The position numbers and the translations under genes are program-made. From contig JANBPK010000941.1 of the NCBI GenBank assembly GCA_027579435.1, forward strand, positions 1-64,000: 64,000 bases of DNA, read 5' to 3'. Below are positions 59,183-64,000 of the stretch, piece by piece. Every line of letters begins with the position of its first letter. The stretch's first letter is position 1. This DNA comes from Candolleomyces eurysporus (taxonomy: Eukaryota; Basidiomycota; Agaricomycetes; Agaricales; Psathyrellaceae). Under the pieces are notes generated by a model. It was not told the origin of the DNA. It saw nothing but the letters and a program-made list of their open reading frames with translations, and ran no database searches.

Positions 59183-61948
59183 TCAAGTGGCAGATGGTTG
59201 ATCATGTGGTCGTATGCTTATTTTTACCCCCTTCAACGTTATGGTACTATGAATGCTAAGAAGACGGCCGTCACCTGGCCCTGCAGCATTCGTTCCAGCT
59301 TGGGCACGGGCAACTATCCATTTTAACACCTGGTAGACCCTTTAGGTTCGCTAAAATGACAGTAGAAGAACGGAATTTAAACTTACTAGATATGCGTCAA
59401 TAAATGTCCAATCACTAAGCCACTATGGGAGGAGGGTTAAAGGGGTCACTTGACGATCCAATCGAAGGAAGCAGTGACACATACCCTGCTCATGCGGATC
59501 TCATTGGCATTCGGATCCCATGAATGCTCCAAAACGCTGCTAGAAGACTGGATCATGGTGATAGCTCTGAGTAAAATAGAACACGGAAGAAGGCGAGCAA
59601 ATGATTACCTTTGCTCGAATTGCTGCTTCTACATGCTGCAGATTGTGCTGCAAGGCCATTGCTTGTTCTTGGTGAACCTCTAGACGGCCTACAAAGCCGA
59701 TTCTCGCCACATCGGTGAAAAAATCAAGCTGCCAAAATCTATACTGCAGCCAGTTAAAGTTGTCTGGTGCATGATCACATTCCAATGCCAAGGCCAACGA
59801 TTCTATACATCCGGTCAAAGGGAGCAAGATCTGCTGGGGTTTGGGGTCAAGATCTTGAAATACCCGCAGGAAAAGTTGAGTGAATGAGAAGACGTGCCGA
59901 TATGACGGCGTTTGAGAGCGTAGGTGAGTGAGCTGGTGAATCCCATCATAGATAGTTGGTTCTGAGATTGCCCTCAGGAAGTCATCCCAGTGGAACCGGA
60001 ATCCAGAACGACACTCATATGGCGAAATAACCATCGGTGAGGAGAGAGTAGGGCTCAGCATGTGCTCGAGATTGAGGCTGAAGTAGTTGCAGGATAACCT
60101 GAGGTGATACAAAGGCGATACGAAGAAGCGCCCGGATCGACTTTCGGTCGTAAGGAATTGGTGGACGGATGTATGACACATAATTACAGGTAAGTCACCA
60201 CCCTCCGGGACGTTGATGACCGGTCGTAGATTGACGAGGACCCGAACGATTTCGAAAGTTTCGATGCCAAGAAGTTTGCCGATCTTGGTAACTGAAGTCG
60301 GTTGATGAATTAGTGCAACGGCGGAAATAACGTCAGGGAAATGAGGGTGATTCTCTGATTTCGCGAGAATATGAGCATAGAAAGCATCAAGCGTTCGCGG
60401 AAAACGGAGGGTTGGACTTTGTGCAGTTGGTGGTAGGTAGGTGACCTCCTCTAAATGCTCTGCCCAGCGGCTGATGCTATACAAAGAAGCAGCGGTATCA
60501 GGTTGCTTTCCATCATGGAGGATGTAGCAGCGATACAACAGATGAAGGTGATAAGAAGGAGGGGTAAAGAAGCATCCGGAACGGCTCTCAGTAGTGAGGA
60601 AGTCGCGGAGGGATGTGTGGCACATTGTAACAGGTAGGTCGTCGGTGCCCGGAATATGAATGATCGCTTGCAAATTGACTAGGACCCGAACGACTTCAAA
60701 AGTCTCGATCCCAAGAAGTTCTGCGATCCCGATAATCGGAAGTGGCTCGAAGACTAATGCGAGGGTTGAGATGATGTCGGAGAAATGCGGGATATTTTTN
60801 GGAACGAGAGAGGGTTTTGGCATAGAGGGTGTCGAGGCCGGGGTTCATGTTGAGCGTGTGCGGGAGACGGTCCATCGGTGTTGATTGGTCGTCGGTGGGA
60901 TCCATGATGTATTTGAAGAGAGCAGACGCGAAGATGAACGAACCCCCAATGTGGTCTACCAATTGGTCCTTGTCCTTCTTCACTGGCCAATCCCCGTGAT
61001 TGCGAATATAAGCTTTGATGACGGGGTTTCGTTTTATCTCGGCCTCAAAGCAAGCACGCATAAATGTGTCGATGTCGTCGTGCGAACAATGGTTGACGAG
61101 GTTCTCGAGACGGACTTGATCTTTCTCTAGGCAACCTTGGATGTGTTGCTCGACTCGGCTGGTGATGAAGAACCGGAGAGGGACGAGGGGGTTTTTCTTG
61201 AAGAAATCGAGCATGTCCTCAATGAATGCCTGGACATCCTTTCGGTCGTCGCATTCGTCGAGCCCATCGATAACGATAAGGAAAGGTCTCTTGAGAAGGG
61301 TCGTCCAGCGCAGGGGGCCACTCCAGGCAGCCGCCTTGAAGGGCTCATACACCAAGTGACGAAGCTGGGCTACTAAATTCGATTTCAAGAGGCCTGGCTT
61401 CGTGTTGAGTGCCTTCTCAATAAATGGCGCTGCCTCAGGTATTGCAGCGGCGAGCTGGCAGGCTAAAGTCGTCGCGAACCTGGCCATTCTGCTTCTGTCG
61501 CCGGTGTTCCGAAAGAAGAAAAAACTCCCCAGCAAGCGCTTTCTCTCTTCGAATATAAGCGCAATTTCGAGGGCAATAGCTGATTTCCCACATCCCACAA
61601 AACCATAAAGCCAGAGAATGTGCGTGTTCCACAGCAGTGTGCTGTCGACCCAGGCGACGATCGTGCAGATCACGTCGATTCGTGTACCGGGAAAGCATGC
61701 GGAGTTTGGCGGAGATGTCTCTCGATCTCGAGTGTGAGATGCATCGAGAATAGGCTGGAGGAGCTGAATGAGGGCTGCAAAGCAAGTCATGAGCTCAGAG
61801 AAAACGGCCATGGTCCACAAAATTACGTACTCGCTTGATCGTTAGAGCGGATGTAGTTTCCGTTGACGATGTAGTTGCTCTGCTCGCCAATTTGGAAATT
61901 GTGAGCATTTGGAAAGATTTCAGCATGTGCAAGAGGGCTCTCAGCCAT
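59183..61948 (-). CDS. NACHT-domain STAND protein C
   Basis: Exon 1 is 61948-61831 with NAHNFQIGEQSNYIVNGN; the 56-base intron ends at 61775. NACHT has Walker A GFVGCGKSAIA and Walker B LIVIDGLDECDD. The same duplicated unit follows, with FLTTESRSGCFF and FLTTESRSGRFF. One n at 60800, after a T run, breaks the frame between the two halves; removing it restores KTLSRS followed by PHFSDIISTLAL. The final exon (stop at 59183) aligns with those of A and B. Very close to B, so a recent duplicate. Confidence 0.82.
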
Positions 61949-63180
61949 CCAAAATGTCCAGAGGTGGGGTGTGGATGGCTGATGACGAGGACAGGGGAAG
62001 AAGGAACGAAAGGAAGCGGTGCGAGCACAGCTCAGATAACGGCTGCCCCAGCACAGCACACAGTCAACGCCAGTCTGATATGAGGGTGTTCCTGAAATGG
62101 AAACTACACATGACTTGCACGGCCACCCAGCTAAGTGCCCGCTGGTGTAAGTAGTCGAGATCTGTGGTATGGCAAGCATGAATTCTCGTCAAGGTCCCTT
62201 CGTGTTAGTTGTGGAGTTTGACATTTACCTATATCGAAGGCCTACAGCCCCTACTAATACCTACCAGATAGCGGTTCAGAACGGAATAATGAGCATAGAT
62301 GTTATGCGTTTGCTCTAGGGTTCCACTGCCCATTTCACGTCGACGTAGCAAGGTTCAAAGAAAGAGCAGGTTTTACGATTCATCCACCGCCGCGCCGCCG
62401 CCACGCGCAGTCCCAAAAGCTAGAGCCATTATTGAAAGTCATTAATGTAGCCATGTCTTCGGGCCAAAACCCAGACCAATTGTGGGGCAGTACTTGGCTG
62501 AAGAGAATCGGACTGGCACCGCAGAAAACCGTGCCGCTATGGATTATCTACTCTCGATCCAGCGTCGTTTGTAACATTTCATCTAACGTGCCGCCAGCAC
62601 TCACGTAGTATCAAAGTAGGACACGTCTGAGCAACAGTGCAAGCACCTTTAGAACCGAGCAAAGAACTTATCAGCACAGTTGTGGGAGGAGAGCCTTCCT
62701 GGAGTGTTTGAAATTTTAAGTCGCGTGCGCCTTGTTTGTTGTTTTTGCCTGATCCAAACCAAGCTGATGGCCAACACCTCTCATCATGGCCTTGTTTCCT
62801 AACAACTACGCCGATAAGCCGCAACAGACATCCCACTAATCAAATCACCCGGTCTGCGGGTACCCGGGACAGTATCGTCCCGTTTGTATCCTCTCTGTCG
62901 AGGTTATATATTCTCGTTTATGCTGTTGTCGCTGATGCGCGCACCAATTTGCCTGCTTGTATGACCCTAATCCTTATTTCCGGAGTATCATGATGATTGC
63001 GTTTAGCATGCATGTATTTGTTGTACAGTATTGATTTCTACTAGATCAGCGACTGATAGAAATTCCTCGTTCATTTCTTTGTCAACGTGGTGTCGTCCCC
63101 TGTCCCGCTTCGAAATAGTGGTCTAGGTCAGATTGTCAATGGCAAGATTTGGGTGAATATTACTGCACAGAATTTACAAA
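61949..63180. other. Shortened spacer between NACHT C and relic D
   Basis: Parts align with the other spacers (62,840-63,010 with 58,700-58,900; 62,500-62,600 with 56,240-56,330), but the middle is missing, consistent with deletion. No gene is seen. Confidence 0.45.
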
Positions 63181-63189
63181 TTTTCCAGG

Positions 63190-64000
63190 GGGAGGATAGC
63201 GTCGAGTAGCAGATGGTTGAGTGTAGGTTTGGATGCGGGCTCACGAAATGGATACCGTAACCATTTGTCTTGTGCATGATCGCGTTCCAATACCAAGGCG
63301 AAGGATTGGGTACATCTGGTGAGGGCGAGCAAAGCCCACTAGGTTTTGGGGTCTCGAGCTTGGAATACCCAAATGAAAGGCGAAGTGAATGGGAAGATGT
63401 GCGGATAAGACGAGGTTTGGGAGGGTAGGTGAGGGAGTTCGTCAAGCTTGTCATAGACAGTTGGTTCTGAAATTGATTCCAGAAATAGTCTCCAGTACAA
63501 GCTGGATCGAGTACGCCATTTGACCGATTGAGAAACCATTCGCGACAATTGAGTACGGCCCAAAAAGTCGTCAAGATTGAGGCCGAAGTAGTTGTAGGAT
63601 GACCTAAGTTGATACATATGATGGTGATACAAAGAAGCGCCCGGGTCGACCTTCGGTTGTAAGGAATCGGTGGAAGGATGCATGGCACATGGTTATAGGT
63701 GAACAATCATCCTCCGGGACATTGATGACTGGTTGGAGATTGACGAGGACCTGAACTATTTTGAAAGTTTTGATGTCAAGAAAACCGCTGATCATGGCAG
63801 CTGAAGTCGAGTTCTGAAGCCACGCGTTTTNCTCTCTTCGAATATGGGCGCAATTTCTAGCGCAACAGCTGATTTCCTACACCCCACAAAGCCGTAAAGC
63901 CAGAGGACGTGCGGATTCCATCTATTCGTGTGCCGGGAAAGCATGCTGAATCCGGAGGAGACTGACTCCCGATGTCTCTCGGTCTTGAGTGTGGGATGCA
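63190..64000 (-). pseudogene. NACHT-domain gene D, deleted, continues off the window
   Basis: From the right edge: the segment before Walker A (CFPGTRID), then HVLWLYGFVGCRKSA, where the first Lys-preceding Gly of GCGKS is Arg. The frame then jumps directly into the second C-terminal unit (VLVNLQPVINVPEDD, FLTTEGRPGRFFVSP). The NACHT core, Walker B and the first unit are missing. A shorter deletion removes about 20 codons before Walker A. There is an n at 63831 at the join. Cannot be functional. Confidence 0.8.

Larger units (their letters stand above)
45690..64000 (-). repeat. Tandem array of about 6.5-kb NACHT units
   Basis: Gene starts lie at 48911, 55486 and 61948, i.e. 6,575 and 6,462 bases apart, all on the minus strand, with paralogous sequence also in the spacers and 3' flanks. 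The fourth unit is shortened. This indicates repeated segmental duplication by unequal exchange, with later insertions and deletions such as the CCH1 relic between B and C. Confidence 0.8.

Overview
The window looks like an accessory, repeat-rich stretch of an Agaricomycete (basidiomycete) nuclear genome. The basis is short GT-AG introns of about 45-65 nt, a CYP63-like P450, a CE4 chitin deacetylase with a GPI-like tail, many FunK1-type fungal kinases, STAND/NACHT proteins in tandem, a Ty3 chromovirus and a DIRS-type tyrosine-recombinase retroelement. The genus cannot be fixed from sequence alone.

Layout. 1-7147: right-hand part of a Ty3/gypsy chromovirus (gag, pol with chromodomain, an extra third ORF, 3' LTR). 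About 7.5-12.8 kb: a decayed DIRS-like element (gag with zinc knuckles, RT/RNase H, tyrosine recombinase) followed by a cluster of inverted repeats. 13.8-16.1 kb: an apparently intact nine-exon cytochrome P450, then two tandem intron-containing tRNA-Leu(CAA) genes. 16.8-33.5 kb: two apparently complete TKL-like kinase genes and at least seven broken kinase copies in both orientations, with long unassigned stretches between. 34-36 kb: a chitin deacetylase with all five NodB motifs. 37-43.2 kb: a FunK1 pseudogene followed by a nearly complete FunK1 gene. 44.2 kb: a small acidic orphan gene with a TATA-like box. 46.2-64 kb: four minus-strand NACHT genes or relics whose starts lie about 6.5 kb apart; a relic of a CCH1-type calcium channel gene is stranded between two of them.

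How it fits together. The NACHT and kinase arrays show birth and death: complete genes beside copies with stops, frameshifts, internal deletions and chimeric junctions. The NACHT genes share a 40-residue first exon with an F-Q-I-G-x-x-x-N-Y core that resembles RHIM/PP amyloid signalling motifs. This is the best candidate for an undescribed signalling system here.

Data quality. Some single n characters sit at the end of homopolymers and break frames, so several frameshifts may be artefacts. The n characters inside the Ty3 pol gene behave differently: all 26 lie where a synonymous change is possible. Exon limits come from splice consensus plus comparison among paralogues in the window; no transcript evidence was available.
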